A stretch of 64,000 nucleotides of DNA from Edwardsiella piscicida (GCF_001896205.1 NZ_MPNU01000001.1:1274427-1338426), one strand, 5' to 3'. Shown: positions 40,569 to 52,958, counted from the stretch's first letter. Made by a program: numbers and translations. Notes: generated by a model not told the origin, from the letters alone.

Positions 40569-40877
40569 ATGGAGATCAATCCGGTATTTGCCCGCCGGCT
40601 GTACCTGTGCTGGCTGCTGACCCACGAAGAGAAACCCAATGTCCCGCGCCTGATGCAGCTGACTGGCTGGCCGCGGCGTACGCTGCAGGATGTGCTCAAG
40701 GCGCTACCGGGGCTGGGAGTCACCCTGCGTTTCGTGGAGCAGGGCGTGCGCCATAACGATGGCTACTACACCCTGACGGACTGGGGGCCCCTTGATGCCG
40801 GGTGGATAGCGCAGCATGTCGACGGGCTGGTGGCATGCCTGGATCAGTCTGGGCCGCGTGAAGCTGCGCGCCCCTAA
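40569..40877 (+). CDS. Small winged helix-turn-helix protein
   Basis: A 102-residue protein that looks like a winged HTH domain: LTHEEKPNVPRLMQLTGWPRRTLQDVLKALPGLG gives the helix-turn-helix and NDGYYTLTDWGPL the wing. I recognise the type as a small conserved gammaproteobacterial protein but know no function. ATG 40569 follows AAGGAG at 40558-40563. It lies between acrD and narP, so it could regulate acrD or respond to the nitrate system; that is only positional. It is not a standard autoregulated TetR or MarR gene. Confidence 0.72.
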   Translation: MEINPVFARRLYLCWLLTHEEKPNVPRLMQLTGWPRRTLQDVLKALPGLGVTLRFVEQGVRHNDGYYTLTDWGPLDAGWIAQHVDGLVACLDQSGPREAARP

Positions 40878-40961
40878 GGGGCGCGAGAGCATACTCAGCG
40901 GGGGTCATCGTCACCCAGGCGGCGGGCCGAGATTTCCCACTGACGGCCCTATCTCCCGCGA

Positions 40962-41609
40962 TCAGCTGTTTTTGTACTCCAGGTACAGCACCGTGGCGGC
41001 CACGCGGGAGCGGACGTTGAGCTTGCGCAGCAGGTTGCGGATGTGCACCTTGACGGTCTCCTCCGAGATGTGCAGCTGCGCGGCGATCTGCTTGTTGGAC
41101 ATGCCGCGAGCCACCTCCTGCAGGACATCCAGCTCGCGTTCGGTCAGGTCGGCCAGCGGATCGGCGATTTCGCTGCGGGTGCTCAGGTAGGCGAGCACCG
41201 ACTCGCTGAACACCGAGCGCCCCTCCGCCGCCTGGCGGATCTGGGCCAGCAGCGCCTCGGGTTCGCTGTCCTTCAGCAGATAGCCGTCGGCGCCGGCGTC
41301 GACCAGCGCATACACGTCGCTGCGGGCGTCGGAGACGGTCAGAATGATAATGCGGGCGTCGATGCCCTCATTGCGCAGGGCCTTCAGCGTATCCAGCCCC
41401 GATAATCCCTTCATATTGAGATCCAGCAGGATCAGATCCGGCTGGCTGCGTTCGGCCAGGGCAATGGCCTCGCTGCCGTTGCTGGCTTCGGCGACTACGC
41501 TGAAGACGCTGTCCAGTTCCAACAGCTGACGAACTCCGCGGCGCATCAGCGGGTGATCGTCGACGATCATGACGCGGAAAGGGGCGGTAGTTGATGTTGG
41601 ATGTTCCAT
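40962..41609 (-). CDS. narP: Nitrate/nitrite response regulator NarP
   Basis: A 215-residue NarL-family regulator, the length of E. coli NarP. The receiver domain has Asp63 in LLDLNMKGLSG; the LuxR-type HTH has LTERELDVLQEVARGMSNKQIA and EETVKVHIRNLLRKL. The match is closer to NarP than NarL (MRRGVRQLLELD, ILTVSDARSDVYAL). It activates nap and other anaerobic genes in response to nitrate. It follows narQ by 55 bases on the same strand; in E. coli the two genes are unlinked. Confidence 0.93.
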   Translation of the reverse strand: MEHPTSTTAPFRVMIVDDHPLMRRGVRQLLELDSVFSVVAEASNGSEAIALAERSQPDLILLDLNMKGLSGLDTLKALRNEGIDARIIILTVSDARSDVYALVDAGADGYLLKDSEPEALLAQIRQAAEGRSVFSESVLAYLSTRSEIADPLADLTERELDVLQEVARGMSNKQIAAQLHISEETVKVHIRNLLRKLNVRSRVAATVLYLEYKNS

Positions 41610-41664
41610 AACGAGCTCCCTGAAGAGGGGCGGTCATTGCCCGCCCGTAGTTTATTATTATAAA

Positions 41665-43365
41665 TCAGATCCCGTCGCCGGTAGGGGGACGAAAGATCAA
41701 GGTTACCCGCGTCCCGCCGTCGGGGCCCGGGGTGATATGCAGTTCTCCCCCAAGACGGGCGGCGCGCTCGGCCATGATGGTCAGGCCATAGTGACCGGGC
41801 GGCTCCTCGGCGCTGGGCAGGCCGATGCCGTCGTCGGTGACGCTGATCACGTTGGCGCCGTCGTCACGACAGCAGCAGCTCAGGGTAATGTGCTGCGCCT
41901 GGGCGTGCTTGATCGCGTTGAGCGTCGCTTCTCGGACGATTTGCAACACGTGAACCTGCTGCTGTGCGTTCAGCGACTGAGAGGAGAGCGCACAGTGTAG
42001 CGTAATCCGCGCGTCGGTCTGTAATTTTAGCGGCGCCAGTAGCTGTTGCAACGCCTCGCGCAGATCGGCCTCTTCGATGGTCAGTCGGAAGGTGGCCAGC
42101 AGCTCGCGCAGCTGGCGGTAGGCGTCGCTGAGCGCCTGATCGAAGTCGCGAATAATCGCCTGCGCCGGGTGGTTGTCGGCATCGGTTGCCCGCCGCAGCA
42201 GGGTTATCTGGATACGCAGGAAAGCCAGCGCCTGGGCCAGGGAGTCGTGCAGCTCGCGGGCGATGGTGGCCCGCTCCTCCATCAGCAGCAGCTGCAGCTG
42301 CTGCTTTTGCGCCCGATTGAAGTAGACCCCGCGGCTGAGCATGTTGGCGACGTTCTGCATCAGCTGCATCTGCGGCGACTGCCGCGCGGGCCAGCGCAGC
42401 GCGCCGAGCGGCTGTCCGTCCAGCATCAGGGACAGTTCCTGGGTAGGCTCGCGTTCATCCGTGGGGCCGCTGGCGAGCAGCCAGCGGCCCTGGCCGCTGT
42501 CGATCACCTCCAGCTGCAGGAAGTCGAGCGCCTCGCTGCTGCGCACGATGTTCAGCACCTGCTCAAAGCTGGGCTGGGTTATCTGGCTGACGGTCAGCGC
42601 CTGCGAGGCCTCAAACAGCACCCCCAGGGTACGGTTGGCCTGAGTCAGGCTCTCGGTCTTCTCCTGCACTTTCTCTTCCAGGGAGCGGTACAGCTTCTCC
42701 AGCTCACCGGACATGCGCACAAAGGCCTTGGAGAGCACCCCCATTTCATTGGGCAGATTGACGTCCAGCTGCAGCGGGGCGAAGTGGCCGTTTTGCATGC
42801 GGATGCTGGCGGAGACCAGCTTGTTGAGCGGTGCGACCACCTCGCGGCGGATGGTGCGGATGGAGAACCAGACCAGCCCTATCAGCGCCAGCAACCCGAC
42901 CAGGCTTATCAGCACCACCTGCTCCATCTTCTGTTCGGCGTAATGCTGCAGCACCAGCACGAAATGGTCGATCTGATCGACATAGTGGGCGACGCCGTGC
43001 AGAAAGGCCTGGCTATGCCCTTGGCGCAGCTGAATGTCCAGCTCCTGCCAGGTATCCAGCAGCTGGGTATATTCGTCGCGTACCGACGCTGGCACATAAA
43101 AGCGGGTGAGCTTTTGCAGCGCCGGGGCGCGCAGCGACTGGCCGTACTCCTGCAGGTGGCGGGCGATATCCTGGGGCTGGCTGGTGAGGTCGTAGGCCAG
43201 ACGGTAGCTCTGCATGCGCAGCGAGCCGGCAATATTGACCGCCTCGGCATCGTTGATGCTGCTGGCGACCGTCAGCAGGGCGATCCCGGTCGACAGAACG
43301 GAGAGGATCACCATGGCGATCAGGGCGCGCGCCAGGGTACTGGTCACGGAGCGTTTTACCAACAC
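41665..43365 (-). CDS. narQ: Nitrate/nitrite sensor kinase NarQ
   Basis: A 566-residue membrane sensor kinase, the length of E. coli NarQ. It has two membrane segments, the periplasmic nitrate-binding P box NDAEAVNIAGSLRMQSYRLA, a HAMP region, a Cys-poor central part, and the HisKA_3 motif RELHDSLAQALAFLRIQ with ATP-binding GIGLPSAEEPPGHYGL. GTG 43365 follows GAGGA at 8 bases and gives MLVKRSVTSTLARA, aligned with E. coli MIVKRP; starts at 43380 or 43395 lack ribosome sites. First gene of narQP, divergent from napF. Confidence 0.93.
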   Translation of the reverse strand: MLVKRSVTSTLARALIAMVILSVLSTGIALLTVASSINDAEAVNIAGSLRMQSYRLAYDLTSQPQDIARHLQEYGQSLRAPALQKLTRFYVPASVRDEYTQLLDTWQELDIQLRQGHSQAFLHGVAHYVDQIDHFVLVLQHYAEQKMEQVVLISLVGLLALIGLVWFSIRTIRREVVAPLNKLVSASIRMQNGHFAPLQLDVNLPNEMGVLSKAFVRMSGELEKLYRSLEEKVQEKTESLTQANRTLGVLFEASQALTVSQITQPSFEQVLNIVRSSEALDFLQLEVIDSGQGRWLLASGPTDEREPTQELSLMLDGQPLGALRWPARQSPQMQLMQNVANMLSRGVYFNRAQKQQLQLLLMEERATIARELHDSLAQALAFLRIQITLLRRATDADNHPAQAIIRDFDQALSDAYRQLRELLATFRLTIEEADLREALQQLLAPLKLQTDARITLHCALSSQSLNAQQQVHVLQIVREATLNAIKHAQAQHITLSCCCRDDGANVISVTDDGIGLPSAEEPPGHYGLTIMAERAARLGGELHITPGPDGGTRVTLIFRPPTGDGI

Positions 43366-43692
43366 GGCTGTTTTCCTCATCGGGGCGCGGCGCACGGCGA
43401 CGGTGACGTGCGGTAATGCGCTGTATATTTAAGTAAATAGCGAATAACGCCGGGAGAGTGGACACAATGCGTGAAAGCGGCCAGAAAGGTTTGATCCTGC
43501 GCAATTATTCCCCCCATTTAACCCAAAAGAGGAATTATCAGCCGCGGTGGAAACCGGATACTCAACGGCATAAGACCCATAAACGCGATGCCTTTATTAA
43601 CAAATAAATTAAGCGCGATAAACCGTTAAGCGCTTTTTGGCCCGCAAAGTCACTTTTTACCCGATGGATGAGCAATGTCACAGGAGCGCGCG
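43366..43692. promoter_or_regulatory. narQ-napF divergent regulatory region
   Basis: About 330 bases between the divergent narQP and nap operons. TTGAT-CCTG-CGCAA (43491-43504) matches the FNR consensus TTGAT-N4-ATCAA in its left half and 3 of 5 bases of the right. AT-rich sequence follows around 43585-43620. FNR and NarP control of nap is known in E. coli; I could not place a confident NarP 7-2-7 site. Confidence 0.4.
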
Positions 43693-44202
43693 ATGACTAC
43701 CCTGTCCCGACGCCATTTGCTGCGTGGTCGCTGGCATCATGCCACCGCGCAGGTGCGCCCGCCGTGGTCTGTGAATGCGTCGGCCTTTATCGCCGGCTGC
43801 AGCCGCTGCCATGCCTGTATTGCCCAGTGTGAAAGCGGGGTGCTGGTCGTTGGCCAGGGCGGCTTTCCCTCCCTCGATTTTTCCCGTGCGGAATGTACCT
43901 TTTGTCGGCGATGCGCCGATGCCTGTCCCGAGGCGCTGTTTCTTGACGCCGAGCAGGCGCCCTGGCGGCTGCGTGCCGAGATCGCGGAGCACTGTCTGTC
44001 CCGGCGCGGTATCGAGTGCCGTAGCTGTCAGGACGGCTGCGAGCCGCGGGCGATCGCCTTTATTCCACGGCCGGGCGGCGTGGCCGCCATCCAACTGATA
44101 TCCGAATGCTGTAGCGGCTGCGGCGCCTGCGTTGCGGCCTGCCCGGTGAACGCGATTCAGATGGCGGAGCAGGCCTGTCCCCTTGAGGTTAAGGAAGCGT
44201 AA
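43693..44202 (+). CDS. napF: Nap ferredoxin-type protein NapF
   Basis: A protein of about 169 residues (E. coli 164) with iron-sulfur Cys clusters CSRCHACIAQC, CTFCRRCADAC and CSGCGACVAAC, plus the CRSCQDGC pair cluster. NapF is cytosolic and is thought to help mature NapA. Upstream in-frame ATG 43675 is outdone by ATG 43693, which follows AGGAG at 6 bases. Its stop overlaps napD (TAATG). First gene of napFDAGHBC. Confidence 0.95.
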   Translation: MTTLSRRHLLRGRWHHATAQVRPPWSVNASAFIAGCSRCHACIAQCESGVLVVGQGGFPSLDFSRAECTFCRRCADACPEALFLDAEQAPWRLRAEIAEHCLSRRGIECRSCQDGCEPRAIAFIPRPGGVAAIQLISECCSGCGACVAACPVNAIQMAEQACPLEVKEA

Positions 44203-44468
44203 TGAGCAGTGAGATATGGCACGTCTGCGGGCTGGTGGTTCAGGCCCGCCCGCAGTCCGTCGAGGCGGTGGCGCAGGCGCTGTCCGCGATGGAAGAGACC
44301 GAAGTCGCGGCCAGCGAGCCGCAGCAGGGCAAGCTTGTTGTTGTCATGCAGAGCGAGGATTCAGGCAGGCTGCTGGATCGAATTGAGTCAGTGCGCAATG
44401 TGGCAGGCGTGCTGGCGGTGTCGCTGGTTTATCACCAGCAGGATGAGCAAGGTGAGGATACGCCATGA
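44202..44468 (+). CDS. napD: NapA chaperone NapD
   Basis: An 88-residue NapD, the chaperone that binds the Tat signal peptide of NapA and prevents export before cofactor loading. The family opening [12 protein letters not shown] and the ferredoxin-like fold length fit (E. coli 87). It overlaps napF at its start and napA at its end. Confidence 0.95.
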   Translation: MSSEIWHVCGLVVQARPQSVEAVAQALSAMEETEVAASEPQQGKLVVVMQSEDSGRLLDRIESVRNVAGVLAVSLVYHQQDEQGEDTP

Positions 44469-46954
44469 AACTCAGTCGTCGAGACTTCATGAAAGCCAAC
44501 GCCGTCGCTGCCGCTGCCGCCGCAGCGGGGCTGACCATTCCGACCGTGGCACGGGCGGTAACGGAAGGCGGATCGGATAACATCACGTGGGATAAGGCGC
44601 CGTGCCGCTTCTGCGGTACCGGCTGCGGGGTGCTGGTCGGCACCCAGAATGGCCGCGTCGTGGCCTCTCAGGGGGATCCGGATGCGCCGGTCAACCGCGG
44701 GCTGAACTGTATCAAGGGCTACTTTTTGCCCAAGATCATGTACGGTAAGGATCGTCTGACCCAGCCGCTGCTGCGGATGAAGGCAGGCCAGTATGACAAA
44801 GAGGGCGAGTTTACGCCGGTCAGCTGGGATCAGGCGTTTGATGTGATGGCCGCTAAGTTTAAGGGCGCGCTGAAAGAGAAGGGGCCGGGCGCCGTCGGGA
44901 TGTTTGGCTCCGGGCAGTGGACGGTCTGGGAGGGCTACGCCGCCGCCAAGCTGTTCAAGGCCGGCTTCCGCTCCAACAACATCGATCCCAACGCCCGTCA
45001 CTGCATGGCCTCCGCGGTGGTCGGCTTTATGCGCACCTTCGGTATGGATGAGCCGATGGGCTGCTATGATGACATCGAGCAGGCCGACGCCTTTGTGCTG
45101 TGGGGCTCCAACATGGCGGAGATGCACCCGATCCTCTGGTCGCGCATCACCAACCGCCGTCTGAGCAACGATAAGGTGCAGGTCGCGGTGCTGTCCACCT
45201 TCGAGCACCGTAGCTTTGAGCTGGCGGACAACCCGATTATCTTCACCCCGCAGTCCGATCTGGTCATCCTGAACTACATCGCCAACTACATTATCCAGAA
45301 TAACGCCGTCGATCAGGCGTTTATGGATAAGCACGTCAATATTCGCAAAGGGGCGACGGATATCGGCTACGGCCTGCGTCCGACCGATCCGCTGGAGAAG
45401 GCGGCGAAGAACCCGGGCAGCGATGCCTCCGAGCCGATGAGCTTCGACGACTACAAAGCCTTTGTGGCCGACTATACCCTGGAAAAAACCGCCAAGATGA
45501 CCGGGGTGCCGCAGGATCAGCTGCTGGCGCTGGCCAAGCTGTATGCCGACCCGAACATCAAGGTGGTCTCTTACTGGACCATGGGCTTTAACCAGCATAC
45601 CCGCGGGGTATGGGCCAATAACCTGTGCTACAACATTCACCTGTTGACCGGCAAGATCTCCCAGCCGGGCTGCGGCCCCTTCTCTCTGACCGGCCAGCCC
45701 TCGGCCTGCGGCACCGCGCGTGAGGTCGGCACCTTTGCCCACCGCCTGCCGGCGGATATGGTGGTGACCAACGAGAAGCATCGTCAGATCGCCGAAACCC
45801 GCTGGAAGATCCCGGCCGGAACCATTCCGGACAAGGTGGGGCTGCACGCCGTCGCCCAGGATCGCGCGCTGAAGGACGGCAAGCTCAATGCCTATTGGGT
45901 GATGTGTAACAACAACATGCAGGCCGGTCCGAACATCAATGCGGATCGTATGCCGGGCTGGCGCGATCCGCGTAACTTTATTGTGGTGTCCGATCCGTAC
46001 CCGACGGTGAGCGCGCTCTCCGCCGACCTGATCCTGCCGACCGCCATGTGGGTGGAGAAAGAGGGGGCCTACGGCAACGCCGAGCGCCGCACCCAGTTCT
46101 GGCACCAGCAGGTGAAGGCGCCGGGCGAGGCTAAGTCGGACCTGTGGCAGCTGATGGAGTTCTCCAAGCGCTTCACCGTCGATGAGGTCTGGCCGGCGGA
46201 GCTGCTGGCGAAGATGCCGGCGCTGAAGGGCAAGACCCTGTATGAGGTGCTGTATGTCAACGGTAACGTCGACAAGTACCCGCTGGACGAGGTGCCGGCC
46301 GACCGCCTGAATGATGAGGCGCGCGCCTGCGGCTTCTACGTGCAGAAGGGGCTGTTTGAGGAGTACGCCGGCTTTGGCCGCGGCCACGGCCACGATCTGG
46401 CGCCGTTCGATGCCTACCACAAGGCGCGCGGCATCCGCTGGCCGGTGGTCGATGGCAAAGAGACGCTGTGGCGCTACCGCGAAGGCTACGATCCGTTCGT
46501 CAAGGGCGGGGAAGAGGTGCGCTTCTACGGTAAGCCGGACGGTAAGGCGGTGATCTTCGCGCTGCCCTATGAGCCGCCCGCCGAAAGCCCGGATCAGGAG
46601 TACGACCTGTGGCTGTCTACCGGCCGCGTCCTGGAGCACTGGCACACCGGGTCGATGACCCGCCGAGTGCCGGAGCTGCATCGCGCCTTCCCGGAGGCGG
46701 TGCTGTTTATCCACCCGCTGGATGCCAAGGCGCGCGGTCTGCGCCGCGGCGACAAGGTGAAGGTGATGTCGCGCCGCGGTGAGCTGGTGTCCATTGTCGA
46801 GACCCGCGGCCGTAACCGCGTACCGCAGGGGTTGGTCTACATGCCGTTCTTCGATGCCGCCCAGCTGGTTAACGTGCTGACGCTGGACGCCACCGATCCG
46901 CTGTCGAAAGAGACCGATTTCAAGAAGTGCGCAGTGAAGATTGAGAAGGTGTAA
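44465..46954 (+). CDS. napA: Periplasmic nitrate reductase catalytic subunit NapA
   Basis: An 829-residue (E. coli 828) molybdopterin enzyme reducing nitrate to nitrite in the periplasm. The Tat signal has [12 protein letters not shown] (residues 4-15). Cys47, Cys50, Cys54 and Cys82 bind the [4Fe-4S] cluster and Cys180 (NARHCMAS) is the molybdenum ligand. The C-terminal dinucleotide-binding domain ([20 protein letters not shown]) is intact. It starts inside napD (ATGA). Confidence 0.98.
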   Translation: MKLSRRDFMKANAVAAAAAAAGLTIPTVARAVTEGGSDNITWDKAPCRFCGTGCGVLVGTQNGRVVASQGDPDAPVNRGLNCIKGYFLPKIMYGKDRLTQPLLRMKAGQYDKEGEFTPVSWDQAFDVMAAKFKGALKEKGPGAVGMFGSGQWTVWEGYAAAKLFKAGFRSNNIDPNARHCMASAVVGFMRTFGMDEPMGCYDDIEQADAFVLWGSNMAEMHPILWSRITNRRLSNDKVQVAVLSTFEHRSFELADNPIIFTPQSDLVILNYIANYIIQNNAVDQAFMDKHVNIRKGATDIGYGLRPTDPLEKAAKNPGSDASEPMSFDDYKAFVADYTLEKTAKMTGVPQDQLLALAKLYADPNIKVVSYWTMGFNQHTRGVWANNLCYNIHLLTGKISQPGCGPFSLTGQPSACGTAREVGTFAHRLPADMVVTNEKHRQIAETRWKIPAGTIPDKVGLHAVAQDRALKDGKLNAYWVMCNNNMQAGPNINADRMPGWRDPRNFIVVSDPYPTVSALSADLILPTAMWVEKEGAYGNAERRTQFWHQQVKAPGEAKSDLWQLMEFSKRFTVDEVWPAELLAKMPALKGKTLYEVLYVNGNVDKYPLDEVPADRLNDEARACGFYVQKGLFEEYAGFGRGHGHDLAPFDAYHKARGIRWPVVDGKETLWRYREGYDPFVKGGEEVRFYGKPDGKAVIFALPYEPPAESPDQEYDLWLSTGRVLEHWHTGSMTRRVPELHRAFPEAVLFIHPLDAKARGLRRGDKVKVMSRRGELVSIVETRGRNRVPQGLVYMPFFDAAQLVNVLTLDATDPLSKETDFKKCAVKIEKV

Positions 46955-46965
46955 GGACGGCGCAG

Positions 46966-47718
46966 ATGACGGAACAACGGGATAAGGGACCGGCACGGCG
47001 GCGCTTCTTGCGCGATGCCGTGCGCGGTGCGGGTGGGCTGGCGGCCGTGGCCCTGCTGCTGGGGCTACAGCAAAAGCAGTCCCAGGCGCGAGATGGGCTG
47101 GCGCTGCGCCCGCCCGGCGCGCTGGCCGATGGGCGCTTTGAGGCGGCCTGCATTCGCTGTGGGCAGTGCGTACAGGCCTGTCCATACGACACGCTGAAGC
47201 TGGCGACGCTGCTGTCGCCTTCGTCGGCGGGGACCCCCTATTTTATTGCCCGTCAGACGCCGTGCGAGATGTGCGACGACATCCCCTGCGTGGCGGCCTG
47301 TCCGAGCGGCGCGCTCGATCCGTCGCTGACTCACATCGATGACGCGCGGATGGGGCTGGCGGTACTGCTCGATCATGAAAACTGCCTTAACTGGCAGGGG
47401 CTACGCTGCGACGTGTGCTACCGCGTCTGCCCGGCGATCGACAGCGCCATCACCCTGGAGCTGCACCGCAACGAGCGCACCGGCAAACATGCCAAGTTCT
47501 TGCCCACCGTGCACAGCGACCACTGTACCGGCTGCGGCAAGTGTGAACAGGCCTGCGTGCTGGAGGAGGCGGCGATCAAAGTGCTGCCGCTGGCGCTGGC
47601 GCGCGGCGAGCTGGGGCATCACTACCGCCTTGGCTGGGTAGAGAAACAGAAGGCGGGTCATTCGCTGGTGCCCTCGGACACGCAGCTGCCGATCCGTCTG
47701 CCGCAGGGAGGTGAATGA
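46966..47718 (+). CDS. napG: Quinol dehydrogenase ferredoxin subunit NapG
   Basis: A 250-residue periplasmic protein (E. coli 231) with a Tat signal ([20 protein letters not shown]) and four [4Fe-4S] clusters ([47 protein letters not shown]). With NapH it passes electrons from quinol to NapC/NapB. It is a little longer than the E. coli protein at both ends. It overlaps napH. Confidence 0.96.
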   Translation: MTEQRDKGPARRRFLRDAVRGAGGLAAVALLLGLQQKQSQARDGLALRPPGALADGRFEAACIRCGQCVQACPYDTLKLATLLSPSSAGTPYFIARQTPCEMCDDIPCVAACPSGALDPSLTHIDDARMGLAVLLDHENCLNWQGLRCDVCYRVCPAIDSAITLELHRNERTGKHAKFLPTVHSDHCTGCGKCEQACVLEEAAIKVLPLALARGELGHHYRLGWVEKQKAGHSLVPSDTQLPIRLPQGGE

Positions 47719-48584
47719 TGGCCAATCCGGTGGCCCAGGCGGGCAAAGAGGCGCGCGTGCGCCTTGGCTGGTGGCGCAGTCACCGCTGGCTGATGCTGCG
47801 GCGCGGCTGTCAGCTGGGCGTGCTACTGATGTTTCTCAGTGGGCCGCTGTTCGGGGTGTGGATACTGAAGGGCAACTACAGCGCCAGTCGCTTTCTGGAT
47901 ACGCTGCCGATGACCGATCCGCTGATGATGCTGGAGAGCCTGCTGGCTGGCCACTGGCCTGCGCTGACGGCGCTGCTGGGGGCGCTGCTGGTGCTGGGGC
48001 TGTATGGCCTGATCGCCAGTCGGGCGTTCTGCGGCTGGGTATGTCCGCTGAATCCGGTGACCGATCTGGCGGCCTGGCTGCGCCGTCGCCTGGGGATCCG
48101 TCAGTCGACCACGCTGTCGCGTTCGCTGCGCTACGGTATTTTGCTGGCGATCTTGGCCGGCAGCGCGGTGAGCGGAACGCTGCTGTGGGAGTGGCTTAAC
48201 CCGGTGGCGCTGCTGGGACGTAGTCTGATCTTTGGCGCCGGCGGCGGTCTTTGGCTGATCCTGGCGATCTTTCTGTTCGATCTGCTGGTGACCGAACACG
48301 GCTGGTGCGGCCATCTCTGTCCGCTGGGGGCCCTGTATGGCGCCATCGGTAGCAAAAGCATCGTACGCGTCGGCGCGGTGCGGCGCGATCGCTGCACCCG
48401 CTGCATGGACTGTTTCCACGTCTGTCCTGAGCCTCAGGTACTGCGCGAACCGGTTCTCAATCACAATCACAGCCCGCTGGTACTGAGCAAGGCGTGCATC
48501 AGCTGCGGGCGCTGCATGGACGTATGTGCTGAGCAGGTATTTGAATTTAAGACACGATTTCATCGTTCGGGAGATAAACAATGA
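47718..48584 (+). CDS. napH: Quinol dehydrogenase membrane subunit NapH
   Basis: A 288-residue inner-membrane protein with four hydrophobic segments, two CxxxCP motifs (CGWVCP, CGHLCP) and two C-terminal cytosolic [4Fe-4S] clusters (CTRCMDCFHVCPEP, CISCGRCMDVC). It oxidises quinol together with NapG. Of two adjacent ATG codons the one at 47718 has better spacing (6 bases) from GGAGG. Its end overlaps napB (ATGA). Confidence 0.95.
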   Translation: MANPVAQAGKEARVRLGWWRSHRWLMLRRGCQLGVLLMFLSGPLFGVWILKGNYSASRFLDTLPMTDPLMMLESLLAGHWPALTALLGALLVLGLYGLIASRAFCGWVCPLNPVTDLAAWLRRRLGIRQSTTLSRSLRYGILLAILAGSAVSGTLLWEWLNPVALLGRSLIFGAGGGLWLILAIFLFDLLVTEHGWCGHLCPLGALYGAIGSKSIVRVGAVRRDRCTRCMDCFHVCPEPQVLREPVLNHNHSPLVLSKACISCGRCMDVCAEQVFEFKTRFHRSGDKQ

Positions 48585-49033
48585 AGAGCAATGTCCTGAA
48601 GAAGCGGTTCTCCCTGGGGGCACTGTTATTATCATTGGCGTTGTGCGGCGCGGCCTCGGCCGCCGACGATGCCGTTAATCTGGCGCAGTCACCGGAGGTA
48701 TCCGGTACGGCCGAAGGGCAAATCAGGATGCCAAAGCAGCAGGAGCGCATGGCGCTGAACTATGTTAACCAGCCGCCGATGATCCCGCACAGCGTGGATG
48801 GCTACCAGATCACCAAAAATACCAACCGCTGCCTGCAGTGCCACGGGGTAGAGAATTACCGCACCACCGGGGCGATGCGCGTCAGTCCGACCCACTTCAT
48901 CGACGCCAGCGGCAAGATGCTGGGACAGGTAGCGCCCAACCGCTACTTCTGCCTGCAGTGCCACGTACCGCAGACCGATGCGCCGCCGATCGTCGGGAAT
49001 ACCTTTACCCCGTCCACCGGCTTTGGTCAGTAA
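48581..49033 (+). CDS. napB: Nitrate reductase cytochrome c subunit NapB
   Basis: A 150-residue (E. coli 149) exported dihaem cytochrome c with a Sec signal peptide (cleavage near CGAASA) and two CLQCH haem sites. It hands electrons from NapC or NapGH to NapA in the periplasm. Haem attachment needs ccm proteins, which are not encoded in this window. Confidence 0.96.
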   Translation: MKSNVLKKRFSLGALLLSLALCGAASAADDAVNLAQSPEVSGTAEGQIRMPKQQERMALNYVNQPPMIPHSVDGYQITKNTNRCLQCHGVENYRTTGAMRVSPTHFIDASGKMLGQVAPNRYFCLQCHVPQTDAPPIVGNTFTPSTGFGQ

Positions 49034-49042
49034 AAGGGGCCT

Positions 49043-49663
49043 ATGATGAGCGAGCAACATAACGCCCCGACGGGCAACAAGCTGGGCCTGCTGCGCCGGG
49101 CGTGGCAGTGGTGGCGCCGTCCCAGCCGTCTGGCGATCGGCACGCTGCTGCTGCTGGGATTCGTCGCCGGGATCCTGTTCTGGAGCGGTTTCAACACCGG
49201 CCTGGAAAAGGCCAACACCGAGCAGTTTTGCCTTAGCTGCCACGAGATGCGCGATACCGTCTACCAGGAGTACATGGATACCGTGCACTACTCGAACCGC
49301 AGCGGCGTACGCGCCACCTGCCCGGACTGCCACGTGCCCCATGAGTTTGTGCCGAAGATGATCCGCAAGATCAAGGCCAGCAAGGAGCTGTATGGCAAGG
49401 TGTTCGGGGTTATCGATACGCCGCAGAAGTTCGAGGCGCACCGACTGCAGATGGCCGAAAACGAATGGGCGCGGATGAAGGCCAATAACTCCCAGGAGTG
49501 CCGTAACTGTCATAACTTTGACAATATGGATTTTAGCCAGCAGAAGAGCGTGGCGGCGAAGATGCACGATCAGGCGATCCGCGATAACAAAACCTGTATC
49601 GACTGTCATAAAGGCATTGCCCATAAGCTGCCGGAGATGAAAGGGATTCCTACCGGTTATTAA
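49043..49663 (+). CDS. napC: Tetrahaem quinol dehydrogenase NapC
   Basis: A 206-residue NapC/NirT-family protein (E. coli 200) with one N-terminal membrane anchor (about 33-51) and four CxxCH haem sites (CLSCH, CPDCH, CRNCH, CIDCH). It moves electrons from menaquinol to NapB. Adjacent ATG codons 43 and 46 are both possible starts. It is the last gene of nap; in E. coli ccmA-H follows, here a terminator and nudK do. Confidence 0.96.
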   Translation: MMSEQHNAPTGNKLGLLRRAWQWWRRPSRLAIGTLLLLGFVAGILFWSGFNTGLEKANTEQFCLSCHEMRDTVYQEYMDTVHYSNRSGVRATCPDCHVPHEFVPKMIRKIKASKELYGKVFGVIDTPQKFEAHRLQMAENEWARMKANNSQECRNCHNFDNMDFSQQKSVAAKMHDQAIRDNKTCIDCHKGIAHKLPEMKGIPTGY

Positions 49664-49698
49664 TCTGATACACCGTTCCCGTGCCAGTTCCACTTGCA

Positions 49699-49723
49699 AG
49701 CCCCGCCGATGCGGGGCTTTTTC
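49699..49723 (+). terminator. nap operon terminator
   Basis: AGCCCCGC (49699-49706), loop CGAT and GCGGGGCT (49711-49718) form a perfect 8-bp stem running into TTTTTC. It ends the nap operon 36 bases after napC. Confidence 0.92.
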
Positions 49724-49781
49724 TTTTTGCCTTTTACATTAGGTTAGCGTCAGATAGGGTAGAAATTTGACTGAGGAACGT

Positions 49782-50372
49782 ATGGTGAAAATCCAATTTA
49801 TCCGTGAGCGGGTGCTGTCGGACGCTTGGCGACCGCTGCGTGAGTATGAGTATGACCTGCCGCGCCGGGAGGGCGGGGTGGTGCGTCAGCGGCGTGAGGT
49901 CTATCTGCGCGGCAACGGCGCCACCGTGCTGCTGTATAACCTGTCGCGCCGCTGCGTACTGCTGATCCGCCAGTTTCGCCTGCCGACCTATCTCAACGGT
50001 AACCCGGACGGTATGCTGATCGAGAGCTGCGCCGGTCTGCTGGACAGCGATGAGCCAGAGGCCTGCGTACGCCGGGAGGCGATGGAGGAGACCGGCTATG
50101 CCATCGGCGAGGCTAGGCGCCTGTTTTCCGCCTATATGTCGCCGGGCGGGGTGACCGAGATAGTGCATTTCTTTGCGGCGGAGTACCGCGAAAGCCTGCG
50201 CTGCGGTCGCGGCGGCGGCATTGAGGACGAGGATATCGAACTGCTGGAGATCCCGTTTGACGACGCCTGGCAGATGGTCTGCGATGGGCGGATCTGCGAC
50301 GGTAAGACCATCATGCTGCTGCAGCACGCCCGCCTGAGCAATTGGTTCTGCGCCGGGGCCAAGGGCGAATAA
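49782..50372 (+). CDS. nudK: GDP-mannose pyrophosphatase NudK
   Basis: A protein of about 196 residues (E. coli 191) with the Nudix box [21 protein letters not shown] and the NudK-type [18 protein letters not shown] segment. It hydrolyses GDP-mannose to GMP and mannose 1-phosphate. ATG 49782 is preferred to the TTG at 49767. It precedes maeB; in E. coli tktB and talA lie between these two. Confidence 0.92.
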   Translation: MVKIQFIRERVLSDAWRPLREYEYDLPRREGGVVRQRREVYLRGNGATVLLYNLSRRCVLLIRQFRLPTYLNGNPDGMLIESCAGLLDSDEPEACVRREAMEETGYAIGEARRLFSAYMSPGGVTEIVHFFAAEYRESLRCGRGGGIEDEDIELLEIPFDDAWQMVCDGRICDGKTIMLLQHARLSNWFCAGAKGE

Positions 50373-50559
50373 ATGCGCATCTGAGCGGCGGCCCACGTTT
50401 TCTTTTCGGCTTTATGTCCTGCTTCATAGTTTCGGTGCGCTATGGCACTATACTCGTGATTTCACAAATCATTTACAGAGTGATAAAGAGTCTGGCCCGG
50501 CGGCGTCGGGGACGATGGCGGCCGCGGCGCTAGGGGAATTCGCGAAAAGGAAACCAACG

Positions 50560-52839
<2,280 letters not shown>

Positions 52840-52849
52840 CGCTGTGATA

Positions 52850-52873
52850 ATGCCGCCTGCGGGCGGCATTTTT
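52850..52873 (+). terminator. maeB terminator
   Basis: ATGCCGCC (52850-52857), loop TGCG and GGCGGCAT (52862-52869) form a perfect 8-bp stem ending in five T. It lies 11 bases after the maeB stop. Confidence 0.92.
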
Positions 52874-52958
52874 GTCTCGATTGAACCCCTGGCGCTGCCG
52901 GGGGCGATGTATGCTCTGCACCCCCGTACGCGGGTGACGCGGTGGCGAGGGAGGATCG

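Noticed and set aside
44432-47185. 917-codon open frame antisense to napA and napG
   Set aside because: A shadow of GC-rich codons; napA and napG on the other strand are unmistakable, and the antisense protein is His/Arg-rich with no recognisable domain.
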